27,810 bases of DNA from Deltaproteobacteria bacterium (GTDB lineage: Bacteria > Desulfobacterota > DSM-4660 > Desulfatiglandales > HGW-15). The notes beneath the pieces are model-generated. The model was not told the origin of the DNA, did no database searches, and saw nothing but the letters and a program-made list of their open reading frames with translations. A program made the translations under genes and the position numbers. Within the stretch, counting starts at the first letter, position 1. The number at the start of each line of letters is the position of its first letter. The stretch is from the NCBI GenBank assembly GCA_019308985.1, contig JAFDHB010000027.1, positions 1-27,810 on the forward strand. Reading direction: 5' to 3'. This document shows, piece by piece, positions 1 to 7,008 of this stretch.

Positions 1-441
1 GTTCAATTCCCGTTATGTAAAGCTTTACATAAAGGGAAAACATATCTTGCCTGCGCCCTCGGGGATGCAGCCTGCAAATATGGCTTCACAGTCCTCTATA
101 AACAATTACCAAAACTCCTTAGAGAGATTGCTGCTTCTCAGGCAGATGGCTCCTATGACAGGTTCCTGATAAGGCTATCAAAGGTTCACCTCCTGATCCT
201 CGATGACTGGCTCCTGGATGGTTTGTCCTTCGTGCAGACCAAGAATATGCTGGAAATCCTCGATGACAGGGACAACAAGGCCTCAACCATCTTTTCCACC
301 CAGATGCCTGTCTCAAAGTGGCACACTCGCTTTGAGGACCCTACCCTTGCCGATGCCATAATGGACAGGGTAGTACACAATGCATACAGAATAGAATTGA
401 AAGGAGAATCTATGAGGAAAAAACGAAAAACCTTGACTTAA
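1..441 (+). pseudogene. IS21-family IstB helper ATPase, N-terminally missing remnant
   Basis: Frame 1 is open from the first base to the TAA at 439-441 and gives about 146 residues resembling the C-terminal two thirds of IstB, the ATPase that assists the IS21 transposase. Visible IstB features are GKTYLACALG after the P-loop position, a Walker B-like stretch HLLILDDW, a sensor-like STQMPVSKW and the C-terminal motif DPTLADAIMDRVVHNAYRIELKGES. The usual GxxGxGKT P-loop is not intact: the residues before GKT read FPLCKALHK, encoded by a near-palindrome at 7-38. The protein is therefore probably inactive, though the gene start lies outside the window. The istA transposase would lie to the left and is not seen. 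Family assignment is confident; the inactive state is inferred. Confidence 0.8.
7..38. repeat. 32-bp near-perfect palindrome in the istB remnant
   Basis: The core TTATGTAAAGCTTTACATAA (13-32) is a perfect 20-bp palindrome. It extends to 7-38 (TTCCC on the left, GGGAA on the right) with one mismatched pair. It sits exactly where the IstB P-loop should be encoded. It could be the abutted ends of a small element or an excision scar. The flanks beyond 7 and 38 are not complementary, so it is not a simple fold-back of the whole end. Confidence 0.75.
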
Positions 442-613
442 TCCGGCCACTAAGACAACTTTAAAAATCCAGTGCTGTTATTATGTTCTGGGTGGCTAGA
501 TAACTTCAGATTCGGTGGCTAGTTTCATCAGAATACGCAATCGTCGGTTGTCGCGGGCTATAACGCTTTTCAAGGGTGGCCAAAAGCCGGATCCTCGGGA
601 CCCGGATCTTTGC

Positions 614-1027
614 TTAGAAATGTCTTTCCTGCATGATTTTTTGTCTTTTCCGGGGCGGAATCTTCCACAAAGTAAGCAGGAGGAGGGCAAAAAATGCCAG
701 GTAAAGAAGGCAAAAGACCCAGTAAGGCCAATCGTAGTAGAGTAAGCGGTTCAGCCAGTAGGGGATGAATCCCTCTGGTGAATAGGGCGATTCTCCAGCT
801 GCTACCCGCAGGCGGGACTCCCATTCGGTCAGGGGGCAGAAAATACCCAGCAGCATCTCCAGCACCACGATGCCCATGGCGCAGAGGTGCGACCAGCGGA
901 AATAGGGATTGTAGATGCCCTTCCAGTCCAGGAAATAGCCGGCCCAGATATACAGGAATCCCACCACCACGAACGCGACGTACAGGAAGTGGACGATTAG
1001 AACAAGATTGGCAAGCAAGGACTCCAT
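614..1027 (-). CDS. DUF2784 family small membrane protein
   Basis: This 137-residue protein has the hallmark layout of DUF2784: an N-terminal hydrophobic helix (about residues 5-25, HFLYVAFVVVGFLYIWAGY), a WSHLCAMGIVVLEMLLGIFCPLTEWE segment (about 44-70), then RVAAGESPYSPEGFIPYWLNRLLYY and a last hydrophobic helix (about 100-120). A basic tail follows. Three or four membrane segments are expected in the inner membrane. The molecular function of the family is unknown. The ATG at 1027 is preceded on the minus strand by GAGGAG, somewhat far away (about 11 bases). The gene lies 57 bases downstream of the AAA/DUF4143 gene in the same direction, so co-transcription is possible, but no functional link is obvious. 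Confidence 0.85.
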   Translation of the reverse strand: MESLLANLVLIVHFLYVAFVVVGFLYIWAGYFLDWKGIYNPYFRWSHLCAMGIVVLEMLLGIFCPLTEWESRLRVAAGESPYSPEGFIPYWLNRLLYYDWPYWVFCLLYLAFFALLLLTLWKIPPRKRQKIMQERHF

Positions 1028-1084
1028 GAAAATGCATCTCCTCTTGGTGAAAGCACTTCCAGGTTTTACTCAGCCAGAAGCCCG

Positions 1085-2449
1085 TTAGGGGCCTTTGAAT
1101 TCGGGGTATTTTGCTGTCAACCACCCAAGGTATTGGTTCAACTCTCCCACCAGAAAAAAAGGCAAATTCAACAGGAGGAACGGCTTAGCCCCAATCAGGG
1201 CAATCTCGTCCACCTGAAGGGGGCCGGAGTAAATTCGCACCGCGTAAGGATGGGGCGCTTTTTCCATAAACTGAAACAGGGAGCGCAGTCGGCCGGCTTT
1301 CCCGGATTTCACTTCAACCGGAATCAAAAGGTTTTCGTGCGCTGCCAGAAAATCCACTTCTGCCGAAGACTGCTTTTTCCCCCTCACCCAGAAGGAGATT
1401 TCTTGAATCGCCGACTCTCGTTGGGCGATTAGCTCCTGGCCCACAATGTGTTCCGCAATTCTCCCCTCATACACAGCATTCAGTTCTCTGGTTCCGAAGA
1501 TTTCTTTCTGCAACCCGACAAAATAGTTGACCAGTCCTGTATCTAGTACCTGGAGTTTGGGCGCTTTGCGTAAATCCGGCACGATGGGGGTGTTGACGGA
1601 CGTGGTTGGATAGATGAGCCGCAAGAGCATCGTTTTTTCCAGCGTCCGCAACGCCTCGCCAATTTCCCGGGAGCGGTAGCGGGATTGCCCGAATCCTTCA
1701 AACCGGATACGCGTGCCCGCCTCGTAAAAGCTGCTGCGAATTACCCTCCGGATCACGTGCGCGCTCGCGTGTCCCCGTGCGTACTTTTCCACATCATCCA
1801 AATATGACACCAGTAGTGCTTCGTAAATCGGATTAAGGCTTACCAGATCTTGATGCTTGATGTAATTTTCCACAATCTCCGGCATTCCGCCAATGAGTAC
1901 ATACTGGTAGAATAGCTTCAACAGGCGGTTGTGGGCAAATTGGGGAAATGGAATGGTGTTCAGCGTCTTCAGGGCAGCCTCTTCTTCCATTGCCTGCAAG
2001 AATTCCCGGAAAGTAAGCGGGTACATGTAGAAGAACTCGACACGGCCCACCGGGAAGTGAATCTGCTTGCTGATCAATGTTTCCAGGAGAGAACCCGCTG
2101 CGATCACGTAAAGTTCGGGAGCAAACTCGTAAAATTCCCGTAACCTCCGTACAGCCTCGGGAGAATTTTGTATTTCATCAATGAAAATCAAAGTCTTTTT
2201 CCGTTTCCTGACCTTGTTTTTCAGAAAAAAAAGGGCCTGCACTATTTCCTGAAAACTCAGGTCTTGCCGGAATACATTCCTGTCTTCCCCAATCTCCAGG
2301 TTCATGTAGAGGTATTGATCGAACTCAGCCGAAAACATGTTGACGGCGGTAGTTTTCCCCACTTGCCGGGCTCCACGAAGAATCAACGGCTTGCGGTTTT
2401 CCCTAAGGGCCCATCGACGCAGATAGTCCAGAATTTGCCTCTCAAACAT
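1085..2449 (-). CDS. AAA ATPase with C-terminal DUF4143 domain
   Basis: This 454-residue protein is a complete member of the AAA_14/DUF4143 family. The Walker A motif GARQVGKTT is at about residues 26-34, the Walker B motif TLIFIDEIQ at about 86-94, and a sensor-like VIAAGSLLE at about 115-123. The DUF4143 region follows from about residue 210 and contains VLDTGLVNYFVG and a nuclease-fold-like stretch with EVDFLAA and PVEVKSG near the C-terminus. Such proteins are common in bacteria and archaea. Their cellular role is unsettled; links to mobile DNA or toxin-antitoxin-like behaviour have been suggested. The ATG at 2449 has an AGGGGA Shine-Dalgarno 4-5 bases upstream. A good promoter embedded in a 33-bp tandem repeat array lies just upstream, so the gene is probably expressed from its own controlled unit. 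Confidence 0.88.
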   Translation of the reverse strand: MFERQILDYLRRWALRENRKPLILRGARQVGKTTAVNMFSAEFDQYLYMNLEIGEDRNVFRQDLSFQEIVQALFFLKNKVRKRKKTLIFIDEIQNSPEAVRRLREFYEFAPELYVIAAGSLLETLISKQIHFPVGRVEFFYMYPLTFREFLQAMEEEAALKTLNTIPFPQFAHNRLLKLFYQYVLIGGMPEIVENYIKHQDLVSLNPIYEALLVSYLDDVEKYARGHASAHVIRRVIRSSFYEAGTRIRFEGFGQSRYRSREIGEALRTLEKTMLLRLIYPTTSVNTPIVPDLRKAPKLQVLDTGLVNYFVGLQKEIFGTRELNAVYEGRIAEHIVGQELIAQRESAIQEISFWVRGKKQSSAEVDFLAAHENLLIPVEVKSGKAGRLRSLFQFMEKAPHPYAVRIYSGPLQVDEIALIGAKPFLLLNLPFFLVGELNQYLGWLTAKYPEFKGP

Positions 2450-2475
2450 GGTTTCCCCTGTTCTGCCTAGGATAC

Positions 2476-2607
2476 TGTAACAACGTCAGGGTAATTTTAG
2501 GGTAAAAGCGTAACAAAGTCAATGTTATTTAATCTTAGAGCTGTAGCAAAGTAAGGGCACTTTTTGGGCAAAACTGTATAGAAGTCAGGGGTTTTCATTT
2601 TTCAGAA
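2476..2607. repeat. Four tandem degenerate 33-bp repeats upstream of the AAA/DUF4143 gene
   Basis: Units begin at 2476, 2509, 2542 and 2575, an exact 33-bp period. The conserved part is the first 16 bases, close to TGTAACAAAGTCAGGG: TGTAACAACGTCAGGG, CGTAACAAAGTCAATG, TGTAGCAAAGTAAGGG and TGTATAGAAGTCAGGG. The rest of each unit is AT-rich and looser. The array covers the minus-strand promoter of the ATPase, so it may be a multi-site operator. A period of 33 bp is about three helical turns, which would place each core on nearly the same face of the DNA. Confidence 0.8.
2494..2522 (-). promoter_or_regulatory. Sigma70-type promoter for the AAA/DUF4143 gene
   Basis: On the minus strand, TTGACT (2522-2517) and TAAAAT (2499-2494) are separated by exactly 17 bases. 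Transcription would start about 40 bases before the ATG at 2449. The -35 box is part of the second 33-bp repeat and the -10 box part of the first, so a protein binding the repeats would compete with RNA polymerase. Confidence 0.6.
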
Positions 2608-2685
2608 TAACTTACGCTTGTTGCATTTGGCAGCACCGCAAGGAACACGCTTTAGATGGGGATTTCTACGACCTCTTGTTCCTAG

Positions 2686-2858
2686 TTTCAACCCGAATTT
2701 CGCAAGGGTTGGGGCAAAACTCAAAATTGCAAACCCTTTTTGATGAATTGATTTTCAAGGGTAGGGGAGCGTTTAGGCCTACAAGTAGCCAAAATTATGA
2801 AGAATTTGGGATCGTAAACGATCCCCTACCTAAGAGCCTTGCGAAATTCGGGTTCAAA
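2686..2858. repeat. Nested inverted repeats (possible MITE or structured RNA)
   Basis: Outer arms 2690-2707 (AACCCGAATTTCGCAAGG) and 2837-2854 are perfect 18-bp inverted copies; with one mismatch they extend to 2686 and 2858. Inner arms 2760-2775 (GGTAGGGGAGCGTTTA) and 2815-2830 match over 16 bp with one mismatch. A further small hairpin (GGCCTAC-AA-GTAGCC) lies at 2777-2790. The left side carries about 50 unpaired bases between the two arm pairs. No coding sequence is convincing here. Nested inverted arms of this kind are typical of miniature inverted-repeat elements or of a folded transcript. Confidence 0.7.
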
Positions 2859-2929
2859 GATAAGCATGTAGCTGCCCAATTGGGGTTACTCCATTGGGGG
2901 CGCGAAGTGAAAAAAAGAAAAAGTATCCC

Positions 2930-2959
2930 TCTTGGGCCAATTGGCCCTTGGACCCAAGA
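2930..2959. other. Hairpin upstream of the DsrE-like gene
   Basis: TCTTGGG (2930-2936) and CCCAAGA (2953-2959) are inverted copies, and a competing perfect 14-bp palindrome GGGCCAATTGGCCC lies at 2934-2947. The two foldings are mutually exclusive. No T-run follows, so this is not a standard intrinsic terminator. A TTGACA (2966-2971) follows, but no convincing -10 box is seen at the right distance. Confidence 0.45.
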
Positions 2960-3034
2960 ATCAGCTTGACATTCAAAGCTTCTGCATCTAGTGGATTCTA
3001 AGACAGCGAAAGAGCTTAAGCAAGGGGGGATACC

Positions 3035-3391
3035 ATGGACAAGTATCTTTTTGTTCTAACCCGCGGGTTGGAGGATCCCACACGGGTGACGAGGACCTTT
3101 CAGCTTGCAAAGGTAGCAAAAGAGGGCGGAGGAGAGGTAAACATATTCTTGACCGATGATGCCGTGCTCCTGGCCAAACCCGGCATGGCAGCCAACGTCA
3201 AGGCACCTACAGGCGATGGGGCCGGAGAGTATTTCGACTACCTGGTGGAAAAGGAGGTTCCCATCTACGTGTGAATTCCCTGCGCCAAGAACCGCCAGGT
3301 CGGCGAAAAGGATGTGGTCGCTACCGCCACGTTTGCAGGGGCACCCAAGCTGATAGAACTGTCCAAGGATTCCAAGGTATTCACCTTTTAG
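3035..3391 (+). CDS. DsrE-family protein, putative selenoprotein (TGA at 3272-3274 read as Sec)
   Basis: The frame from ATG 3035 gives 79 residues with the DsrE/DsrF-like start KYLFVLTRGLEDPTRVTRTFQLAKVA, then GEVNIFLTDDAV and LVEKEVPIYV, followed by TGA. The same frame continues for 38 further codons (IPCAKNRQVGEKDVV..., AGAPKLIELSKDSKVFTF) to TAG at 3389-3391, which is exactly the C-terminal part expected of DsrE-like proteins. Homologues carry a redox or sulfur-transfer Cys at the TGA position (V-Y-V-C-x-P-C). Decoding TGA as selenocysteine gives a U-I-P-C motif in a normal-length protein of 118 residues. A SECIS-like hairpin lies at 3283-3305. The start has AAGGGGGG about 6 bases upstream. 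DsrE-like proteins act in cytoplasmic sulfur relay and trafficking. The alternative is a nonsense mutation of a Cys codon. The gene stands alone. Confidence 0.72.
3283..3305 (+). promoter_or_regulatory. SECIS-like hairpin just after the in-frame TGA
   Basis: Downstream of TGA (3272-3274) the RNA can fold as a lower stem CGCC (3283-3286) with GGCG (3302-3305), an asymmetric internal loop AAGA/C, an upper 3-bp stem ACC (3291-3293) with GGU (3298-3300), and a four-base apical loop GCCA (3294-3297) whose first base is G. The apical loop starts 19 bases after the TGA. A short upper stem, a G in the first loop positions and a distance of roughly 16-37 bases are what is known of bacterial SECIS elements recognised by SelB. 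A competing stem CCTG(3279-3282)/CAGG(3296-3299) also exists. Confidence 0.5.
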
Positions 3392-3753
3392 GGTGTTATT
3401 CGAAAAGGGCCCTGCCTTATGCGGAGACGCCCCGCCGCTCTTCAGGGGAGGGGAGAAGGTGAGAAATGTCTTTTTCTCCTGGACGGGGTCCCCATCCATG
3501 AATAGGGCACGGAGACCGGTGAGAGTGGAAAACAAGGACACATCCACTCCAGGAGCGGGTTCGGCCCAGCCAGCTACCCCTGTACCAAATGGGAAAGGTC
3601 CTGCTCTTAGTCGTTCACAGTCAAGAGGCGTTCCCCAGCCCCCCAGGAGAGGCCGAAGAAAAATGCAATGAGGGCAAAAGGTCATGGGGCCTGATCCCGA
3701 ATCCCACCCAGTCCTGGCGTGTGCCTCTGCGTTTATGTGATCATAGCACAGGG
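3392..3753. other. Intergenic stretch without recognisable gene
   Basis: This 362-base stretch lies between the DsrE-like gene and the 3' end of the minus-strand glycosyltransferase. Both strands have only short or atypical open frames with no family resemblance and no good ribosome-binding site. Near the DsrE end, CCCC (3430-3433) and GGGG (3445-3448) could form a weak hairpin without a T-run. Nothing else is supported. Confidence 0.5.
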
Positions 3754-4686
3754 TCAGCTACTTGGTTTGAGGGAAAGGCTTTTAGATTGCCTTGCTGCAC
3801 AGAGGGTTTCATCGATCAACCCGGCATGCGCCTCCCTGCCGAAAACGACCCGGACCCTGGGTCCCAGGGGCCTCCATTGCTCCAGCGAAGAATCTTTGAA
3901 CAGGGCGATGGTGGCGATGCCATGCATGGCAGCCAAGTGGGTCACCCCGCTGTCGTGACCAATATACAAAGAGGCCTCTTGGAGAAGGGAGATAAGGGTA
4001 TTGCTCTCAGTGGACATACAGACTTTCACGGACTTGGCTTTGAATCTTTCTGAAAAGAGAGAGATGAGCGCCTCTTCGGCAGGACCGAGCAAAATGACGA
4101 AATTGACCTCAGAGCCTGAAACGCTCTCTTGGAACCGTTCGATAAGGTTCAGCCAGAAGCCAGGGGGGTGATTCTTTCTCTCACTTCCAGAACCCGGATG
4201 AAAGACTATGACCGGTGGCCTGTTCCCGTGGTGCACACTCCTGAAGGGGGGGTGAGTGTCCACATCTGAGACGGCCTCTCTGGGGCTGATGGGCAAAGAC
4301 GACATGTGAAAACACCGGGCCACATATAGTGCTACGTGGCAATCCTCCCCCTCCCCGGGCAGAGAAGGGTAAAAGTGTATTGAAGCACGGCGGAACCATC
4401 TGCGGAGATTCCTTTCAACCGAACCGTCGTGATCCTTCATGAAGACAAGGACCACGTCAGAATCAGGGAGATTCGGGGGCCTCTCCCCGGTCTCCTGGGA
4501 AAAAAGGAGCTGCCCCACCGATCCGTCAAGGTCAATACACTTGTGAGTCCAGGCGCTCAAAAATGAAATGCCGGGATGCCTGCCCAGGAAAGAGATTTGC
4601 GCGTGGGAGCCCAGATGAATGACGGAAGGGAGCAACATCAAGGTGTCACCAAGGGCCCCCGGCCTGATTATGAGTAGTTTCAACAA
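3754..4686 (-). CDS. Glycosyltransferase family 9 (heptosyltransferase-like)
   Basis: This 310-residue protein matches GT9, the ADP-heptose:LPS heptosyltransferase group that builds the lipopolysaccharide inner core on the cytoplasmic side of the inner membrane. Visible motifs are the N-terminal RPGALGDTLMLLP (residues 8-20), the second-domain start VIVFHPGSGSERKNHP (about 160-175) and the donor-binding stretch YIGHDSGVTHLAAMHGIATIALF (about 239-261) followed by WRPLGP. The length is slightly short for the family (usually 320-350). The chosen start is TTG at 4686; a GGGAGG lies about 11 bases upstream, so the exact start is uncertain. It is divergent from htpX. The sugar donor and acceptor cannot be told from sequence, and distant members act on other sugars. 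Confidence 0.82.
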   Translation of the reverse strand: MLKLLIIRPGALGDTLMLLPSVIHLGSHAQISFLGRHPGISFLSAWTHKCIDLDGSVGQLLFSQETGERPPNLPDSDVVLVFMKDHDGSVERNLRRWFRRASIHFYPSLPGEGEDCHVALYVARCFHMSSLPISPREAVSDVDTHPPFRSVHHGNRPPVIVFHPGSGSERKNHPPGFWLNLIERFQESVSGSEVNFVILLGPAEEALISLFSERFKAKSVKVCMSTESNTLISLLQEASLYIGHDSGVTHLAAMHGIATIALFKDSSLEQWRPLGPRVRVVFGREAHAGLIDETLCAARQSKSLSLKPSS

Positions 4687-4765
4687 GTTAAGAACAGCCT
4701 CCCACTCCCGAATATTTCTTGATTCTATGGGAAAACCTTGAGTTATACAACCCCGCCGGCTTTGC

Positions 4766-4793
4766 TTGACATGGGTGACAGGGTGGTTATCAT
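4766..4793 (+). promoter_or_regulatory. Promoter for htpX
   Basis: TTGACA (4766-4771) and TATCAT (4788-4793) are separated by 16 bases, giving a start near 4800 and a short leader before the GGAGG and ATG of htpX. The same box pair (TTGACA and TATCAT, 17-base spacing) recurs at 5793-5821. Confidence 0.55.
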
Positions 4794-4821
4794 AAACAAA
4801 AAACTATGCGGAGGATCGACT

Positions 4822-5679
4822 ATGGGTAACTGGTTCAAGACCACGCTTTTACTGGGTGTATTGACGGCCCTCATAGTGTGGATAGGGAACCTTTTCGGCG
4901 GCCAGCAGGGCATGATATTCGCCTTTATCCTGGCAATGGGAATGAATTTCTTCAGCTACTGGTTTTCCGACAAGATCGTGCTGAAGATGTACAGGGCCAA
5001 GGAGATAAGTCCGAGTGAGGCCCCTGGACTCTATCAAATCGTCAGACGTCTCGCACAGAACGCGGGTTTGCCCATGCCCAAGGTATATATCATACCCGAA
5101 AGAGCGCCCAATGCCTTTGCAACAGGGAGGAATCCGGAGCATGCAGTGGTAGCGGTTACGGAGGGGCTTCTTGACCTCATGAGCCATGAAGAGATAGAGG
5201 GAGTCCTTGCTCACGAGATGGCTCACATCAAGAACAGGGATATCCTCATAGGTTCCATTGCAGCTACCATGGCGGGGGCCATAATGATACTGGCTAACAT
5301 GGCCAGGTGGACGGCATTTCTGGGAGGCGGCTCTGACGACGAGGATAGTGGTCTGGGCGCGGTGGGCTTGATCATCATGTCCATTCTGGCACCCCTTGCA
5401 GCTGTCTTGATCCAGATGGCAATTTCCCGCTCAAGGGAGTATCACGCAGACGCTACCGGTGCGGCACTTGCAGGACAGCCCTATGGGCTTGCCGGCGCCC
5501 TGGAAAAACTTGGGGCCTACTCACGGAAAATTCCCATGGAGGCTCGGCCCAATACCGCCCATATGTTCATTGTGAACCCTCTCAGGGGAGGAAGTTTTGC
5601 TACCCTGTTCTCCACTCACCCTCCCCTCGAGGAACGGATAGCCAGGTTGAGGGGATACGGAATTTCCAAATCTTCCTAA
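4822..5679 (+). CDS. htpX: HtpX-family membrane zinc metalloprotease (M48B)
   Basis: The 285-residue protein is a typical HtpX, an inner-membrane protease for quality control of membrane proteins with a cytosolic catalytic domain. Two N-terminal hydrophobic segments (about residues 7-25 and 30-50) are followed by the zinc motif H131-E-M-A-H135, with the third ligand probably E206 in [13 protein letters not shown]. Two further hydrophobic segments (about 145-165 and 180-202) lie between them, as in E. coli HtpX. The conserved [14 protein letters not shown] ends the domain. The start is taken at ATG 4822 because GGAGG lies 8 bases upstream; a longer frame from 4738 adds 28 residues that are not family-like and would overlap the promoter. 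HtpX genes are often under membrane-stress control; only a sigma70-type promoter is visible here. Confidence 0.93.
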   Translation: MGNWFKTTLLLGVLTALIVWIGNLFGGQQGMIFAFILAMGMNFFSYWFSDKIVLKMYRAKEISPSEAPGLYQIVRRLAQNAGLPMPKVYIIPERAPNAFATGRNPEHAVVAVTEGLLDLMSHEEIEGVLAHEMAHIKNRDILIGSIAATMAGAIMILANMARWTAFLGGGSDDEDSGLGAVGLIIMSILAPLAAVLIQMAISRSREYHADATGAALAGQPYGLAGALEKLGAYSRKIPMEARPNTAHMFIVNPLRGGSFATLFSTHPPLEERIARLRGYGISKSS

Positions 5680-5792
5680 TGGGGGTGGGGGAAAGACAGG
5701 CCTGGGACGCCTGGCGGGATCCTTTCCTGAAAGGGCCTCTACTCTTGTCCCCTTCTGAGACAGGGGCTTGGTCTACCTCTTGGCCGTTGATG

Positions 5793-5821
5793 TTGACAGG
5801 TCGGCCTCGGACGTATATCAT
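5793..5821 (+). promoter_or_regulatory. Strong sigma70-type promoter between htpX and moxR
   Basis: A perfect TTGACA (5793-5798) and TATCAT (5816-5821) are separated by exactly 17 bases. The predicted start is near 5828. No open reading frame follows closely, so the transcript begins with a long untranslated leader. Confidence 0.65.
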
Positions 5822-5827
5822 AAGCAC

Positions 5828-6018
5828 CGATTTGCTGGATTTCAGCGCTTGTGACAGAACATTGAGATGGTGAGAAAGACCCCTAATGATATACCGGCAC
5901 ATGCTTATGGGTGGTTTCAGATGTCATCACTACCAAATACACGGGTTAGGATAGTATGCGACGAATAAGCCCAATTTGATCAACGGGGCCGAAGTTCGTA
6001 CCATGTGACGCAGCAAGG
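5828..6018 (+). ncRNA. Putative structured leader RNA or small RNA upstream of moxR
   Basis: The roughly 190 bases between the promoter and the intrinsic terminator carry no convincing ORF but several possible helices. TTGCTG (about 5831) can pair with CAGCAA (6011-6016), CCTAA (about 5882) with TTAGG (about 5946), and GGTGGT with ACTACC around 5910-5933. GGGGCC at 5985-5990 can pair with GGCCCT in the 3' arm of the terminator, which would make an antiterminator. The arrangement of promoter, structured leader, terminator and gene suggests attenuation. An independent small RNA of about 215 bases is equally possible. No known RNA family was recognised. Confidence 0.35.
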
Positions 6019-6043
6019 TCAGGGCTTTAGGCCCTGATTTTTT
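6019..6043 (+). terminator. Intrinsic terminator before moxR
   Basis: TCAGGGC (6019-6025) and GCCCTGA (6031-6037) form a perfect 7-bp GC-rich stem with loop TTTAG, followed at once by six T (6038-6043). It ends the leader transcript started at about 5828 and lies 82 bases before the moxR start. Confidence 0.8.
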
Positions 6044-6125
6044 GTAGAATATGCCTATCAAGCGCTTGAAGAAAATGTTTCCGTACGGTAAGGAAAGGAA
6101 AAATTCTATGTCAAGGAGTGAACAA

Positions 6126-6977
6126 ATGCACGTTCGAAGTTCTATGACCAAGTTTGCCGGGGCCTCGAAATACGTACTTGATGATGAACTGGCAAAAATC
6201 GTCAATATATCCATGGCCCTTGAAATGCCCCTTCTCCTCAAGGGCGAGCCCGGGACGGGAAAGACCATGCTGGCCCATGCCATAGCAGAGGCCCTGGGGA
6301 TGCCGCTTATCGTCTTGAATGTCAAGTCCAGCATGAAGTTGATAGATGCACTTTACCAGTACGATACCCTTACCCGGTTGAATGACAGCCGGTTTGGGGA
6401 CTCTAAAAGGGATGTGAGCAACATAGAGGAATACATAAGGATGGGCAAGATCGGCCAGGCCTTTGTCTCGGATGAGAGGGTGGTTTTGCTCATAGACGAG
6501 ATAGATAAGGCGGATACCGATTTCCAGGATGACATGCTGGATATCCTGGACCAGATGGAATTTGATATTATCGAGATTGACAAGACCATCAAGGCGAAAC
6601 ACAGGCCTGTCATCGTCATTACTTCCAATGCAAAGAAGGACCTTTCCGACCCGTTCTTGGGTCGTTGCAATTTTCATCATATTGCCTTCCCTGAACCGGA
6701 TATGATGAGGAAGATAGTGAGTGTCCACTTCCCTGATATTGATAGGGACTTGATGGACAGCGCAATAAACACCTTCTATCGTTTGAGGGAAATCAAGGGG
6801 GTGGAAAAGAAGCCCGCCACCAGGGAACTCATCAACTGGATCAGGGCCCTGCGGGCGGATCCTGATTTCAAGGTCAAGGACCTGATAAAGGGGGAGGTGC
6901 CCTATCTTGGCGTCCTTTTCAAGAAGAGTACGGATTACATGATATCTCAAAACGCCATTTCCAGGTTCAGGATATAG
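6126..6977 (+). CDS. MoxR-type AAA+ ATPase
   Basis: This 283-residue AAA+ protein has Walker A GEPGTGKT (residues 40-47), Walker B VVLLIDEIDKAD (about 118-129) and a sensor/arginine region VIVITSNAKKDLSDPFLGRC (about 160-180). MoxR ATPases act with a VWA-domain partner as chaperones that mature or activate metalloenzymes and other complexes, and the VWA gene follows after 31 bases, as expected. The start is taken at ATG 6126 because a perfect AAGGAG lies 7 bases upstream. In-frame ATGs at 6108 and 6051 are less well placed, the latter lying only 7 bases past the terminator T-run. The upstream leader and terminator suggest that expression of this operon is conditional. The client enzyme is not encoded nearby; the oxidase at 8305 is the only candidate in view. 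Confidence 0.9.
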   Translation: MHVRSSMTKFAGASKYVLDDELAKIVNISMALEMPLLLKGEPGTGKTMLAHAIAEALGMPLIVLNVKSSMKLIDALYQYDTLTRLNDSRFGDSKRDVSNIEEYIRMGKIGQAFVSDERVVLLIDEIDKADTDFQDDMLDILDQMEFDIIEIDKTIKAKHRPVIVITSNAKKDLSDPFLGRCNFHHIAFPEPDMMRKIVSVHFPDIDRDLMDSAINTFYRLREIKGVEKKPATRELINWIRALRADPDFKVKDLIKGEVPYLGVLFKKSTDYMISQNAISRFRI

Positions 6978-7008
6978 AAGGCCCGGGAAAAGGGAAACCA
7001 GAGGTGAG

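Larger units (their letters stand above)
1..540 (+). mobile_element. Right-hand part of a decayed IS21-family insertion sequence
   Basis: After the IstB stop, two direct copies of GGTGGCTAG lie at 491-499 and 514-522, and a related GGCCACTAAG lies at 445-454. Multiple short repeats near the terminus are typical transposase-binding sites in the IS21 family. The exact right end is not clear; it is placed near 540 because no further repeat is seen. The left end and istA lie outside the window. Confidence 0.6.

Noticed and set aside
2476..2607. CRISPR array
   Set aside because: The 33-bp units are directly adjacent without unique spacers, diverge strongly from each other and have no cas genes nearby.
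3035..3274. Simple 79-residue protein ending at TGA
   Set aside because: The downstream frame encodes the expected C-terminal part of the same family, so stopping at TGA would remove conserved sequence including the second Cys.
3056..3685. 209-residue minus-strand ORF over the DsrE-like gene
   Set aside because: It is a shadow of the plus-strand gene; the plus strand gives a clear family match and a good ribosome-binding site.
4738..4821. Longer start for HtpX
   Set aside because: The extra residues overlap the promoter and lack family similarity; GGAGG supports ATG 4822.
5828..6043. 6S RNA
   Set aside because: Length is suitable, but the long closing stem and central bubble of 6S RNA could not be drawn; only short helices are seen.
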